64,000 nt of DNA from Opitutus terrae PB90-1 (GTDB lineage: Bacteria > Verrucomicrobiota > Verrucomicrobiia > Opitutales > Opitutaceae), in assembly GCF_000019965.1 (NCBI RefSeq), contig NC_010571.1, positions 5,217,001-5,281,000 of the forward strand, given 5' to 3'. Position 1 is the first letter of the stretch. Every line of letters begins with the position of its first letter. The notes under the pieces were generated by a model. The model ran no database searches. It was not told the DNA's origin and was given only the letters and a program-made list of their open reading frames with translations. The translations under genes were made by a program, and so were the position numbers. This document shows, piece by piece, positions 36,550 through 44,709 of this stretch.

Positions 36550-39500
36550 TCACCGGAAATCGTGCGAGGTCTGCGTCGGCAACTCGGCCAGGTTCAACGC
36601 CTCGATCGTCTCCGCCTTCACGTGAATCACGCCGCGATCGCTCTGCATCCGCCCCACGATGCACAAGGCCGGTTCCTCGTTGATCGTCATCCGCCGTTGC
36701 TCGAACAGATCGGGATAAACGACCACGTTCGCGATGCCCGTCTCGTCCTCGAGCGACACGAACACGAACCCCTTGGCCGTGCCCGGCCGCTGCCGGCAGA
36801 TTACGCTGCCGGCCACTTTCACGCGCTCGCCGTCACGGCCGAGCGGCAGGTCGGCCGCGCGCCACACGTCCGGCAGCCGCTCGCGCACGAGCGCCATCGG
36901 ATGCGTGCCCACCGTCAGGTTCATCCCGCGAAAGTCCGCGTGCATCCGCTCCGCCGGCGTCATCGGCGCGAGCGGCGTAGCTGTGCGTGGCATGAGCGTC
37001 CCGCCCATGTCGGTCGATTCGGGCATCCGTTTCGTGATAATCTGTCGATCTTCCTTTGTTGTGTCACCCGGAGTCGACTCCACGGGCGAGACGCCCGTGC
37101 CACTGCTCTCCTGCCCTGCCTGTTGCAGCAATGTCTCCTCGGCCGACCACGCCGCCTCGACCTGCCACAGCGCCGCACGACGATGGCTCGCCAGCGTGCG
37201 CAACGCTCCGACCGCCGCCAGCGCCCGTCGCTCGGCCGCCGAGAAGCTTGTCCGTGCCAGCCAGTCATCGATCGACGTGAACGCCCGCGCAGCACGCTGG
37301 GCCAGCATCGCGCGCACGTTCGCTTCGCGCAGGCCCTTCACATAGCGCAGCCCGATCCGGATCGTGTCGTCCGCCTCCACCGTGCACTCCCAGCTGGACC
37401 GCTGCACGCACCCGGCCTTGACCTTCAGTCCGTGCCGCCGCGCGTCCTGGATCAGCGTCGCCGGCGAGTAAAACCCCATCGGCTGGTTGTTGAGCAGGCT
37501 TGCAGTGAACTCCGCTGGCCGATGCACCTTCAGCCAGGTGCTTGCATACGCCAGCAGCGCGAACGAGATCGCGTGGCTCTCGGGAAAGCCATACCCCGCA
37601 AACGTCGTCGACGACTCGAGCACCTTCTGCACCACCGCCTCGCTGTGGCCGCGCGCGCGCATCCCGAGCTGCAATTGCTCCACCACTTTCCTCAGCCGCG
37701 CGGTGTTGCGATTGAACCCAAACGCCCGCCGTAGCTCCTCCGCCTGCGCACCGCTGAACCCCGCCAGCACCATCGCCGTCTCCAACATCTGTTCTTGAAA
37801 CAGGATCACCCCCCACGTCCGCTCGAGAATCGGCTTCATCAGGTGCTCCACGCTCTCATCGAGATAAACGACCTTCTCCTCGCCGGCGCGGCGTTTGATC
37901 AGCGGATGCGACACCCGGCCCGCGATCGGTCCGGGCCGCACGATGGAGACGGCGATCGCCACGTCGTAAAAGTTCTGCGGCTGCAGCCGCGGCAGCGTCG
38001 CCTGTTGCGCGCGGCTCTCCACCTGGAACACGCCGATCGTATCCGCGCGTCGGATCGTGGCCAGGGTCTCCGGATCTTCCGGCGGCACCGTGTGCAGCGT
38101 CAGCGGCTCTCCGCGTTGCGTGCAAAGCGCGAACGCGTCCTGCAGCACCGCCATCATCCCCAGACCGAGGAAATCGACTTTCACCAGGCCCAGTTCCTCG
38201 CAGTCGTCCTTGTCCCACTGCACCACGCGCCGGCCTTCCATCGACGCGTTCTCGATCGGCACGACGCGATCGAGCCGGTTGGGACAAAACACCATTCCCC
38301 CCGAGTGCTGACCGAGATGCCGTGGCAGCCCCTGCATCTGCCGATACAACGCCAGCATCGCCGGCAACCGTGGATGCCCGCCCGGAAGCCCTGACAGTTT
38401 CACCTGCTGCGCAAGATCGAGCGTGTGCGGAAAATCGCCGTTCGCATAAAGCGCCGAGAACCGGTCGAGCACGTCCCCCGGCAGTCCGAGCACTTTGCCA
38501 ATCTCGCGCGCCGCGCTGCGACCGCGATACGTGATCACGTTCGCCACCATCGCCGCGCCGCGCGGCGCGTAACGTTGGTAGATTTCCTGGATCACCGACT
38601 CGCGCAAATCGCCGCTCGGCAGGTCGAGATCGATGTCGGGCCATGAGGGATGCCCATCCTTGCCGACGCGGCCTTCGCTCAAGAACCGCTCGAAGAGGAG
38701 CCGGTAGCGCAGTGGATTCACCGCGGTAATCCCGAGCGCGTAGCACACCGCGCTGTTCGCCGCCGAGCCGCGGCCCTGGATCAGGATCCCCCGCTGGTGG
38801 CACCACTGGCAGATATCCCAGACGATCAGGAAATACCCGGGGAATCCCAGCTTGTTGATCATCGCCAGTTCGCGGTCGAGCTGCGCGCGCAGCTTCGGCG
38901 TGAGCTCGCCGATCCGTTCGCGGGCGCCCGCATATGTCTGCTCGCGCAGCACGGACTCCATCGTCTCGCCGGGCCCGACCGGAAAATCCGGGAAACGGTA
39001 ATCGAGGTTCTGCAGCGTGAAATCCAGCCGCTCCGCGAGCCGGAGGCTGTTCACCACCGCCTCGGGATAATCCTGAAATAACTCGGCCATCGCGCGGCCC
39101 GAGCGCAGATGCCGCTCCGCGTTGGGCGAAAGCAGCCGGCCCGCCGCGTCGAGCGTGGTGTGTTCGCGCAAACACGTGAACACGTCCGCGATCGGCCGCT
39201 CCGCGCGCGTGGCGTAGCGCACCCCTCCGGTCGCGAGCAGCGGCAATTGCCGCGCCGCAGCGAGATCAGCGAGAAAGCACAGCGCCGTGTCCTCGCCGCG
39301 CTGCCGGCGCCGCTGCAGTTCGACGTAAAGCCGGTCCGCTCCGAAGATCGTCTGCAGCCGCGCGGCGACTGCCGCCGCGGCGTCGGCGCCGCGGTTCCGC
39401 CACGCGCTCAACACCGGCCCGTCCTCATCGCCGGTCAGCGCGATCAGCCCTTCCGCGTGCTCCGCCAGCTCGCGCCACGTCGCGAAGCAGGGTCGCTTCC

Positions 39501-39882
39501 GCGCCCGCGGATCCTCGTGGCTGTCCGCCGGCGTGACCAACGGATGCTCGCGCCGCCACGCCTCCACCACCGCCGCCTCGCGCGGCTCGAGTTTCGCCGT
39601 GCTGATTAGTCGGCAGAGATTCGCATAGCCCGTGCCGTTCGTCACGAGCAGCGGCAGCGCGGTGCCGTCCTCCAGCGTCACCTCCGCGCCGACGATGGCG
39701 CGCAACTGCAATTCCCGCGCAGCCTGATACAGCCGCGCCGCCGCATACACGCCGTCGCGATCGGCGATCGCCAGAGCCGGCAGTCCCAGCCGCGCCGCCT
39801 CCGCGGCCAGGTCCTCCGGCTGCGACGCTCCGCGCAGAAAACTGAACGCGCTGCTCGCGTGCAGCTCGACGTAATCGCTCAT
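36550..39882 (-). CDS. dnaE2: Error-prone DNA polymerase III alpha-like subunit
   Basis: A 1110-residue C-family polymerase of the DnaE2/ImuC type. The N-terminal PHP domain starts YVELHASSAFSFLRGAS; the palm carries GRGSAANSAVCYALGIT and the metal-binding WPDIDLDLPSGD; a C-terminal OB fold begins about residue 1000 and lacks the long tau-binding tail of DnaE1. Such polymerases bypass lesions together with ImuA and ImuB, both encoded just upstream. Start ATG 39882; ATG 39900 would add six residues. The flanking inverted-repeat arrays separate it from both neighbours. Confidence 0.96.
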   Translation of the reverse strand: MSDYVELHASSAFSFLRGASQPEDLAAEAARLGLPALAIADRDGVYAAARLYQAARELQLRAIVGAEVTLEDGTALPLLVTNGTGYANLCRLISTAKLEPREAAVVEAWRREHPLVTPADSHEDPRARKRPCFATWRELAEHAEGLIALTGDEDGPVLSAWRNRGADAAAAVAARLQTIFGADRLYVELQRRRQRGEDTALCFLADLAAARQLPLLATGGVRYATRAERPIADVFTCLREHTTLDAAGRLLSPNAERHLRSGRAMAELFQDYPEAVVNSLRLAERLDFTLQNLDYRFPDFPVGPGETMESVLREQTYAGARERIGELTPKLRAQLDRELAMINKLGFPGYFLIVWDICQWCHQRGILIQGRGSAANSAVCYALGITAVNPLRYRLLFERFLSEGRVGKDGHPSWPDIDLDLPSGDLRESVIQEIYQRYAPRGAAMVANVITYRGRSAAREIGKVLGLPGDVLDRFSALYANGDFPHTLDLAQQVKLSGLPGGHPRLPAMLALYRQMQGLPRHLGQHSGGMVFCPNRLDRVVPIENASMEGRRVVQWDKDDCEELGLVKVDFLGLGMMAVLQDAFALCTQRGEPLTLHTVPPEDPETLATIRRADTIGVFQVESRAQQATLPRLQPQNFYDVAIAVSIVRPGPIAGRVSHPLIKRRAGEEKVVYLDESVEHLMKPILERTWGVILFQEQMLETAMVLAGFSGAQAEELRRAFGFNRNTARLRKVVEQLQLGMRARGHSEAVVQKVLESSTTFAGYGFPESHAISFALLAYASTWLKVHRPAEFTASLLNNQPMGFYSPATLIQDARRHGLKVKAGCVQRSSWECTVEADDTIRIGLRYVKGLREANVRAMLAQRAARAFTSIDDWLARTSFSAAERRALAAVGALRTLASHRRAALWQVEAAWSAEETLLQQAGQESSGTGVSPVESTPGDTTKEDRQIITKRMPESTDMGGTLMPRTATPLAPMTPAERMHADFRGMNLTVGTHPMALVRERLPDVWRAADLPLGRDGERVKVAGSVICRQRPGTAKGFVFVSLEDETGIANVVVYPDLFEQRRMTINEEPALCIVGRMQSDRGVIHVKAETIEALNLAELPTQTSHDFR

Positions 39883-39908
39883 CACGCCCACCTCCGCCAT
39901 TTCTCCTC

Positions 39909-40022
39909 CTCGTTCTCTTTCTCGTTCTCGTTCTCATTCTCTTTCTCGTTCTCGTTCGTCAGGAAACGAGCACTCCGGTCTCCCGCCTGCGGCACGAACG
40001 GGAGAACGAGAAAGAGAACGAG
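39909..40022. repeat. TTCTCGTTCTC inverted-repeat array between imuB and dnaE2
   Basis: Perfect 21-bp arms (pyrimidine 39909-39929, purine 40002-40022) enclose 72 bases with more pyrimidine repeats. It fills most of the 162-base gap and overlaps the region where the dnaE2 ribosome-binding site would lie; the minus-strand purine-rich arm lies nearer imuB. Confidence 0.88.
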
Positions 40023-40044
40023 AATGATTAAGAGGAAAGATGGG

Positions 40045-41625
40045 TTAGTCATACTCCCCCTCCACGAACCAGCCTTCGCGCGTACGCAGCAACCGGTAGA
40101 GTCCGCCCGTCTCGAATTCCACATCCCACTCCTCGCGGGCCCACCGGCGCGTGCCATCCCACCATTCACCCGAGCCGCGCCACGGCCCCGCCACGGCTTG
40201 CACGGCGCCCGCCAGCGTCGAAGTCCACACAAACGCTGGCGCCGCCCCGGCGAGTTCCACGGTCGCGCGCAGCAGCGTACGATACCGGCGCAGCGGCAGC
40301 CCGCCCGGCGGATGCACCGCTTCGCGCGTGACCGGCGGCACGACGTTCGCCGGCACAGTGAGCGTCACCGCGTCCGGTCGATGCGTATCTGCGACCACCG
40401 GCGTGCCGATTCGATCCGCCCCCACCACCGCCGCGACGCGCCCCAAGGTTTCGGCAAATCCGTGCGGATCGCGCAGCGCGCTGTCGAACAGCCCGTGCTG
40501 CCGCGTCAGCGGCCGCACCGGCCGGCACTCCAGCCGCAGTCCGCGGACCGTCGCAGCGGTGTGCAGCGTTTCCAGATGCGTGTGCAGCACACGAAACAGG
40601 ATTTCCTCCTGCGCCGTCGGTTCCGGCAGTCGGAAATCACGCGCGTGCGCCGTCTCATCGCTCAACGACAGCGTGAGCGTCAGCTCCCCGGCGACGAAGC
40701 CCGCGTTGCGCAGCTCCAGCGCGAGCCGGTCGATAAACCGCCGCAGCACGAACAGCAGCGGTTCGAGCGTTTCCACCTCGTGCTCCAGCGTCAGCTCGGC
40801 GGCGAAGCGCTGCGTGGGCGCGATCAGCCGCAACGGCCGCGTCACCTCGCCCGCTGCGCGTTCCCACAACGCGAGCCCCGCGGGCCCGAGTCGCTGTGTC
40901 ACGTCCGCCTTCGTCAGCGCCGTCAGCTCGCCCAACGTGCGAATGCCCCAGCCGGCCAGGATCTCCGCCGTTTCCGGCAGCGGCTCCGCCACCGCCAGCG
41001 GCAGATCACGCAGAAACATGCGTTCGGTGCCCGGAGCAAGGTGAACAATTTCATTCCGTAGCGGCAGGCCGCTGCCTCCGAGCAGGTAGGGCGAGCCGTC
41101 CTCAGCGAGCCGCTGGAGCTCACGGCTCGGCGAGACGCCTCGCCCTACCCGCGCAGCGGAATTGTGATATTGTCCGAACCGCGCCGCATACAGCGCCAGC
41201 AGCGGCGTCGCAGCCAACCCCGCGGTCGCGACGAGCCCGAGTCCATGCAGTTGCGTCACCGCGGCGTGCAGTGCCGGCACACGACGTTCCTCCGCCAACC
41301 CGCCGACCTGCATCGTGCCCACGCCCGGCGCGGTGTCCTCGACGTGCGGCGAGATGGAAAACGCCGCCGCGAGCAGTGCCGCACGCGCTTCGGTCTCCGC
41401 GGCAGGATTCGCGTTGCGCAACGTGATCCCGGCACAACGTGCCATCGCCTGCGCGGCCGTCAGCCCCGCTTCGACTCCGCTCGCCCGCGCTTCCGGCGTG
41501 CATGCCACGATGGCCGGCGGCCGGAGGGTCTCGTCCAGCAATCCCACGGGCCGGCCGACGAGCTCGCGTTCGAGCCGCAACACGGCCTGCAGGGCAAAAT
41601 CGGAAAGATGGAGAACGGCGAACAT
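40045..41625 (-). CDS. imuB: ImuB-like inactive Y-family polymerase protein
   Basis: A 526-residue Y-family-like protein. The N-terminus FAVLHLSDFALQAVLRLER aligns with the start of DinB but lacks the catalytic acidic residues (DinB has DMDAFFASVE), the ImuB hallmark. The little-finger region and the C-terminal tail (ARRWAREEWDVEFETGGLYRLLRTREGWFVEGEYD) match ImuB, which links ImuA/DnaE2 to the beta clamp. Residues about 159-181 (RVGRGVSPSRELQRLAEDG) are encoded by an inserted palindromic repeat (41085-41149). Follows imuA by 245 bases, longer than usual for this operon. Confidence 0.9.
   Translation of the reverse strand: MFAVLHLSDFALQAVLRLERELVGRPVGLLDETLRPPAIVACTPEARASGVEAGLTAAQAMARCAGITLRNANPAAETEARAALLAAAFSISPHVEDTAPGVGTMQVGGLAEERRVPALHAAVTQLHGLGLVATAGLAATPLLALYAARFGQYHNSAARVGRGVSPSRELQRLAEDGSPYLLGGSGLPLRNEIVHLAPGTERMFLRDLPLAVAEPLPETAEILAGWGIRTLGELTALTKADVTQRLGPAGLALWERAAGEVTRPLRLIAPTQRFAAELTLEHEVETLEPLLFVLRRFIDRLALELRNAGFVAGELTLTLSLSDETAHARDFRLPEPTAQEEILFRVLHTHLETLHTAATVRGLRLECRPVRPLTRQHGLFDSALRDPHGFAETLGRVAAVVGADRIGTPVVADTHRPDAVTLTVPANVVPPVTREAVHPPGGLPLRRYRTLLRATVELAGAAPAFVWTSTLAGAVQAVAGPWRGSGEWWDGTRRWAREEWDVEFETGGLYRLLRTREGWFVEGEYD
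41085..41149. repeat. Complete GTAGGGC palindromic repeat inside imuB
   Basis: GGTAGGGCGAGCCGTC at the left and CGCCCTACC at the right bound a 65-base element with inner hairpin CGAGCCG...CGGCTCG. It is a full copy of the intergenic repeat family, yet is read through in frame by imuB with no stop codon. Confidence 0.82.
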
Positions 41626-41653
41626 GGCTCAACCCGTGTTTACGTGGCGCGCC

Positions 41654-41707
41654 TTGCCCTCAACGCGCGTTCCGAAAGGTACGACTCGCCCAGCGCGCTG
41701 AGGGCAA
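41654..41707. repeat. TTGCCCTCAACGCGC inverted repeat between imuB and imuA
   Basis: TTGCCCTCAACGCGC (41654-41668) pairs with GCGCGCTGAGGGCAA (41693-41707), 14 of 15 positions. Half copies occur near 5131 (before the secreted-protein gene) and 50362. The rest of the 245-base gap holds a second GC-rich hairpin around 41770-41830 and no supported gene. Confidence 0.75.
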
Positions 41708-41870
41708 ACGTGCTCCACCTGCACAGCAGATAAAGCCGACCTTGAGGTGAAAACCCGCCGTCCCGGCCGGCTGGCGGCCAGCCACCTCCTTCAGCCTGGC
41801 GGAGCCGCCGGGCTCCACCGGCCGGGAAACTCCGCCGCTCCTTCCCTTGAATCGCGCGCATGACGTCACC

Positions 41871-42515
41871 TCACCCGCTCGCTGCGATCTGTCGTTGCCG
41901 TTGCACCGCCGGCGTCAGCGCGGCGGCGAGTTGCAGCCGGTCGCTGCTCAAGGCGGTGAAATCATGCGACTGCGCCAACTCCAATCGCAGCCGCGCGCTG
42001 GGCACGGTCGCCTGCGGCGTGAACACTGCCAGCGCGAGGTCCGACGGCTCGGTCGAGCGCTGCAGCCGATACCAGAACTGCGCCGGCGTGCGTTTCAGCT
42101 CCGCCAGTGGCGCAAGCCGCAGATCGATCACCACGAGTTGCAGGTTTGCGTCGCGCGTGAGGATATCCGCCGCATGCAGCGCCATCGCCGTGTCGCAACA
42201 GCGCACCCACACCAGATGCTGCAGCCATTCGCCCGGCCACGATGCCGGATCGAAGCTGTCGTGGCCGTCGACCAGCGCCACGCGGCCACGCTCATGACGC
42301 GTCACCCGCAACAGTTCACCCAGCAAAAGCTGACTGCCGCAGCTCGGCGCCGCGCACACGATCTCCGTCACCGCGCCGCACGGCAGCCCGCCCACGCCGT
42401 CGTCAATCGCCGGCACACCCGTCGGCAGCGTGCGCGTGTCGCCGCGCGCGGCGCGAGGAAACCGCTCCGAGAGGAGCTGGCGCAGCGACGAGAGTTTGGC
42501 GACGGGACGAGACAT
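41871..42515 (-). CDS. imuA: ImuA-like RecA-fold mutagenesis protein
   Basis: A 214-residue protein with a RecA-like core. It begins with a helical lead (LSSLRQLLSERFPRAA), then LPTGVPAIDDGVGGLPCGAVTEIVCAAPSCGSQLLLGELL, in which the Walker A loop is degenerate, and a beta-strand LQLVVIDLRLAPL in place of Walker B. This is typical of ImuA/SulA-like partners of ImuB. It would assist DnaE2 lesion bypass. 263 bases separate it from lexA, filled partly by a CACAGATGAACACA hairpin; I found no TGTTC-N4-GAACA site directly upstream. Confidence 0.88.
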   Translation of the reverse strand: MSRPVAKLSSLRQLLSERFPRAARGDTRTLPTGVPAIDDGVGGLPCGAVTEIVCAAPSCGSQLLLGELLRVTRHERGRVALVDGHDSFDPASWPGEWLQHLVWVRCCDTAMALHAADILTRDANLQLVVIDLRLAPLAELKRTPAQFWYRLQRSTEPSDLALAVFTPQATVPSARLRLELAQSHDFTALSSDRLQLAAALTPAVQRQRQIAASG

Positions 42516-42684
42516 CGGAAAGCGGAGCGAGCATCGGATTGGAATGGCGTCGGGCCGGCTAGCTCACCCTAGGCTCGGCGAAGGTGGGTTACGGCGCGGT
42601 GTCTGGGGCGCAGTCTTGCTGCGCCCAGGGTGGTAGGCCGGCAGCGAACCGGGTTTCACGGCGAAGCGTCGGCTCAAGCTGCGC

Positions 42685-42761
42685 AACCACAGATGAACAC
42701 AAATGGACCCAGATAGGGAAGGGAACCCGGCATCTGTGTGCATGTGTGTTCATCTGTGGTT
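42685..42761. repeat. CACAGATGAACACA hairpin between lexA and imuA
   Basis: AACCACAGATGAACACA (42685-42701) is perfectly complementary to TGTGTTCATCTGTGGTT (42745-42761), a 17-bp stem. It begins 17 bases past the lexA stop. The AT-richer composition differs from the surrounding genes. It could end lexA transcription or be a dispersed repeat. Confidence 0.82.
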
Positions 42762-42778
42762 CTGTTTCGATAACTTGC

Positions 42779-43381
42779 TCACCGTTTCGCGCGGCCGATC
42801 AGCCCGACAAACACGCCTTGGATTTCCAGCCGGTCCTTCGGCACGATGAGCGCGTAACGCGCGTTCTCCGGCTTCAGCACCGGCTTGCCCTTCACATACG
42901 CGAGCCGCTTGAGCGTGGTGGTGGTCTCGTCCACCAGCGCCGCCACGATGTCGCCCGGCTTGGCCTCGCGGCGCTCGAGCACGGCGATGTCCCCATCGAG
43001 GATGTGCGCGTCGATCATCGAATCGCCGTGCACCTCCAGGCCCCAGAGCCGCTCGGGCCGGCGGAGTCGAAAGACCGCCGGATCGAACGTGATCGTTTCC
43101 TTCGGCTGCTGCTCCTGCATCGACGGCACACCGGCGGGAATCGTGCCGTAGATCGGCAGCTCGAAATGTCCCTGCACCTCGCTGACCTTCAGGCCCCACG
43201 TGGCGCCGTCGACCTGGTGCAACTGGCCTTTGCGCGCGAGCGCGCGCAGGTGGTTCATCGCCGCATTCTGGCTCTCGTAGCCGAAGTGCCGCTGGATCTC
43301 GCGCGTGCTCGGCGGCACTCCGCGCTGGGCCTGCACGCTGCGGATGTAATCAAGGATGGCTTCCTGTTTTTCGGTGAGCAT
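42779..43381 (-). CDS. lexA: SOS repressor LexA
   Basis: A 200-residue LexA. The N-terminal winged helix (EKQEAILDYIRSVQAQRGVPPSTREIQRHF) binds the SOS operator. The C-terminal peptidase has the self-cleavage bond Ala83-Gly84 (TIPAGVPS), nucleophile Ser121 (HGDSMIDAHI) and Lys158 (TTLKRLAY). On RecA-ssDNA activation it cleaves itself and releases damage genes, here most likely including imuA-imuB-dnaE2 downstream on the same strand. The operator at 43390 suggests autoregulation. Confidence 0.96.
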   Translation of the reverse strand: MLTEKQEAILDYIRSVQAQRGVPPSTREIQRHFGYESQNAAMNHLRALARKGQLHQVDGATWGLKVSEVQGHFELPIYGTIPAGVPSMQEQQPKETITFDPAVFRLRRPERLWGLEVHGDSMIDAHILDGDIAVLERREAKPGDIVAALVDETTTTLKRLAYVKGKPVLKPENARYALIVPKDRLEIQGVFVGLIGRAKR

Positions 43382-43389
43382 GGCGGATG

Positions 43390-43410
43390 TGTTCTCTTGA
43401 ACACATGTTC
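43390..43410 (-). promoter_or_regulatory. Overlapping LexA operator candidates upstream of lexA
   Basis: TGTTCTCTTGAACA (43390-43403) is a perfect TGTTC-N4-GAACA box, the pattern I associate with Verrucomicrobia LexA. GAACACATGTTC (43399-43410) overlaps it by five bases and is a perfect Gram-positive-type GAAC-N4-GTTC box. Both lie within 30 bases upstream of the lexA start codon. Confidence 0.85.
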
Positions 43411-43554
43411 AAGCGAACAGCCGGGCCGCCCGCTTGGCAAGCTCCGGCTGACGATTCCGCCGATCTCGTTGGGCGCCGGCACCCTGAGGGTGTTTGCTCG
43501 CGCCACCATCTTGCCTCAGGGTGCCGGTCCTGAAAGCGGCAGGATCCGCCAAGG

Positions 43555-44709
43555 TCAGGCGGAACAGCCGCAGCCGCTCGCACTCGGCCCGGTCGCATTG
43601 GCCTCGCCACCTTCCTGGGTGAGTCGTTCGGCGAGCTTCAGGATGTTGCGCGCCGGTGTTTCCTTCACCGTGGCGGCGAACGCGACCGCTTTGGCAATGT
43701 CCGCCGCGGAAATGCCCAGCTTCATCGCTTCACGCGTATGATGGCGCAGGCACGGTTCGCAGTTGGCGCCGATCGCCGCCCCGATGGCCACGAACTCGGC
43801 GGTGACCGCGTTGTAGAGGCTGGGCGTGGGCGTCGCCGACGCCGTCGCGCGCGGATCGGCAAAACACGAGGACATCGCGGCCGGGATGCCCGAAGCGGCA
43901 GCTGACGGCGTGGCGCAGCAGGAGGACATCGCGGCGGGCATGGCCGGCACGCCAGGTTGAGGAGTGGAACAGCAGGAGGAGGAGACCACAGACATGATCG
44001 TTTGATCGTTTGAGTTTCGCCCGGGCGGCTCGTCGCGACCTGCGACAAGATCGGGCTGTGGTTCCTTGGACGGAATCGCGAGGGACGGAGATACAGGCGG
44101 TTCCTCCCGGCGTCGATCGCAGGCGAGCGTGCCGGTATCGCTTTGGTAAAACTCGCAACCTTCCGCGAGCAGTCCCCGGAGCGCGATGCGCGCGCGATGC
44201 AGTCGGATTTTTGCCGCGGCGACACTGATCCCCAGCCCCGCGGCGATTTCGAGGTTGGTCAGCCCTTCGAGATCCTTGAGCGCGATCACTTCGCGATGCG
44301 AGGGCGCGAGCCGGTCCACATATTCGCGGATGCAGCCGTGCATTTCCTGCTGCTCGAGCCGGCTCGAAGCTTCGGCCTGCGCCACCAACGCCTCCGGCGG
44401 AGCCGATGCGCCCGTTTCCTCGCGGTCCTCTTTGGTCAGCGATTCCGTTCGCTGCGCTTCATGATGCCGCCGGCTGCGCAGATGATCGAGCACCGTACGG
44501 TGCGCGATCTGATGCAACCACGTGCCGATCTCGGACTCGCCGCGAAACGAAGCCAGCGCGCGCGCTGCTTTCACGAAAGTTTCCTGGAGCAGATCGTCGA
44601 TCTCGGCGGCCGGTGCCAGCCGGGTCAAGAGTTGGCGCACGGCGTCGCGATGCGCGGCCCACAGCCGGGTGAAATCGTCATGACCGCGAGTGGAAACGTC
44701 CGCGCTCAT
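43555..44709 (-). CDS. ECF sigma factor in frame with an AhpD/carboxymuconolactone-decarboxylase domain
   Basis: One open frame of 384 codons. Residues 1-185 form an ECF sigma factor (region 2 around LLQETFVKAARALASFRGESEIGTWLHQIAH; region 4 around LAPSHREVIALKDLEGLTNLEIAAGLGISVAAAKIRLHRAR). A Cys185/Cys197 segment (GCEFYQSDTGTLACDRR) follows, seen in sigma factors of metalloid clusters. After a Pro-rich linker, Met239 opens a second part: two repeats of PAAMSSC[CF]A, then an AhpD-type domain with the active-site CEPCLRHH (Cys317, Cys320) and a GCGCSA tail. An internal start at 43995 (no clear ribosome site) could give a separate protein. Overlaps ccdA by four bases. Confidence 0.82.
   Translation of the reverse strand: MSADVSTRGHDDFTRLWAAHRDAVRQLLTRLAPAAEIDDLLQETFVKAARALASFRGESEIGTWLHQIAHRTVLDHLRSRRHHEAQRTESLTKEDREETGASAPPEALVAQAEASSRLEQQEMHGCIREYVDRLAPSHREVIALKDLEGLTNLEIAAGLGISVAAAKIRLHRARIALRGLLAEGCEFYQSDTGTLACDRRREEPPVSPSLAIPSKEPQPDLVAGRDEPPGRNSNDQTIMSVVSSSCCSTPQPGVPAMPAAMSSCCATPSAAASGIPAAMSSCFADPRATASATPTPSLYNAVTAEFVAIGAAIGANCEPCLRHHTREAMKLGISAADIAKAVAFAATVKETPARNILKLAERLTQEGGEANATGPSASGCGCSA

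Noticed and set aside
36427-40030. Repetitive stretches considered as a CRISPR array.
   Set aside because: Units are degenerate hexamers in inverted arms, with no regular spacers and no cas genes.
41640-41861. Small frames between imuB and imuA.
   Set aside because: They consist of repeat sequence and hairpins; no motif or plausible start.
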